DNA from: Macrocystis pyrifera
Lineage: Eukaryota > Sar > Phaeophyceae > Laminariales > Laminariaceae
Direction: 5' to 3'
Length of the DNA: 64,000 bases
Assembly (NCBI GenBank): GCA_031763025.1
Contig: JASSKH010000025.1
Location: forward strand, 5,040,689-5,104,688
Shown here: positions 63,883 to 64,000 of the stretch, piece after piece
How positions within the stretch are numbered: the first letter of the stretch is position 1
How the letters are laid out: every line of letters starts with the position of its first letter
The notes under the pieces: generated by a model
What the model was told of the DNA's origin: nothing
Databases searched by the model: none
What the model saw: only the letters and a program-made list of their open reading frames with translations
Position numbers and translations under genes: made by a program

Positions 63883-64000
63883 AGCGTATCCTCTGTTTTT
63901 TGCTCGTTTGCTCGGTTTTCGTGATGGTTGGCCGATCGAGCAGGCCGAAAAATTGGGCTTGCGGTCGCCATGATTTTTTTTGAGGCGCCACCGTCTGGGT

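Noticed and set aside
1-64000. CRISPR arrays, bacterial operons, riboswitches
   Set aside because: No regularly spaced direct repeats with unique spacers, no ribosome-binding sites and clear spliceosomal introns throughout; the window is eukaryotic.

Overview
The window looks like nuclear DNA of a eukaryote. It has three large multi-exon genes with ordinary GT-AG introns, kilobase-scale introns, and a dense load of short inverted-repeat elements, minisatellites and very long C/G runs. Gene content (a TFIIIA, a NOL10/Enp2 and a Golgi-type sulfotransferase), the GC-rich exons and the repeat-swollen introns fit a stramenopile, most likely a brown alga. That species-level guess is inference.

Layout. 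Positions 3-3080 are the end of a very long open frame that enters from the left edge; I do not recognise it. Positions 5852-13655 (minus strand) encode a nine-finger C2H2 protein whose fingers 5-9 match transcription factor IIIA (5S rRNA gene activator). Positions 13851-37650 (plus strand) encode NOL10/Enp2, a WD-repeat nucleolar protein of 18S rRNA maturation, in 15 exons over 24 kb. The two genes are divergent and their starts lie about 0.2-0.5 kb apart, so both branches of ribosomal RNA supply may share one promoter region. Positions 41387-58173 (plus strand) encode a 423-residue type II membrane sulfotransferase in nine exons, all phase-consistent. Its fourth-to-fifth exon intron holds a decayed Ty1/copia retrotransposon. 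From 58174 to the right edge I see no convincing gene, only repeat arrays, two inverted-repeat elements and a weak zinc-finger-like fragment near 63.8 kb.

Repeats. At least four families of short palindromic elements (MITE-like) are scattered through introns and intergenic DNA: F1 (21 copies, about 110 bp), F2 (6 copies, about 95 bp), F3 (3 sites) and F4 (7 copies, about 80-100 bp). Two other families (A, about 540 bp full length; B, about 130 bp) both end in GAGTAC followed by a run of C, as if they were retroposons with poly(C) rather than poly(A) tails. A small tRNA-derived SINE-like family clusters at 38.7-39.4 kb. Several arrays are built from pieces of NOL10 itself: the 3' splice site and start of exon 5 are repeated upstream of it, and its end and 5' splice site are repeated downstream.

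Quality note. Five exons show a reading-frame break, each at or beside a C or G homopolymer, while the protein match continues in the neighbouring frame. I read these as homopolymer-length errors in the assembly rather than gene death.
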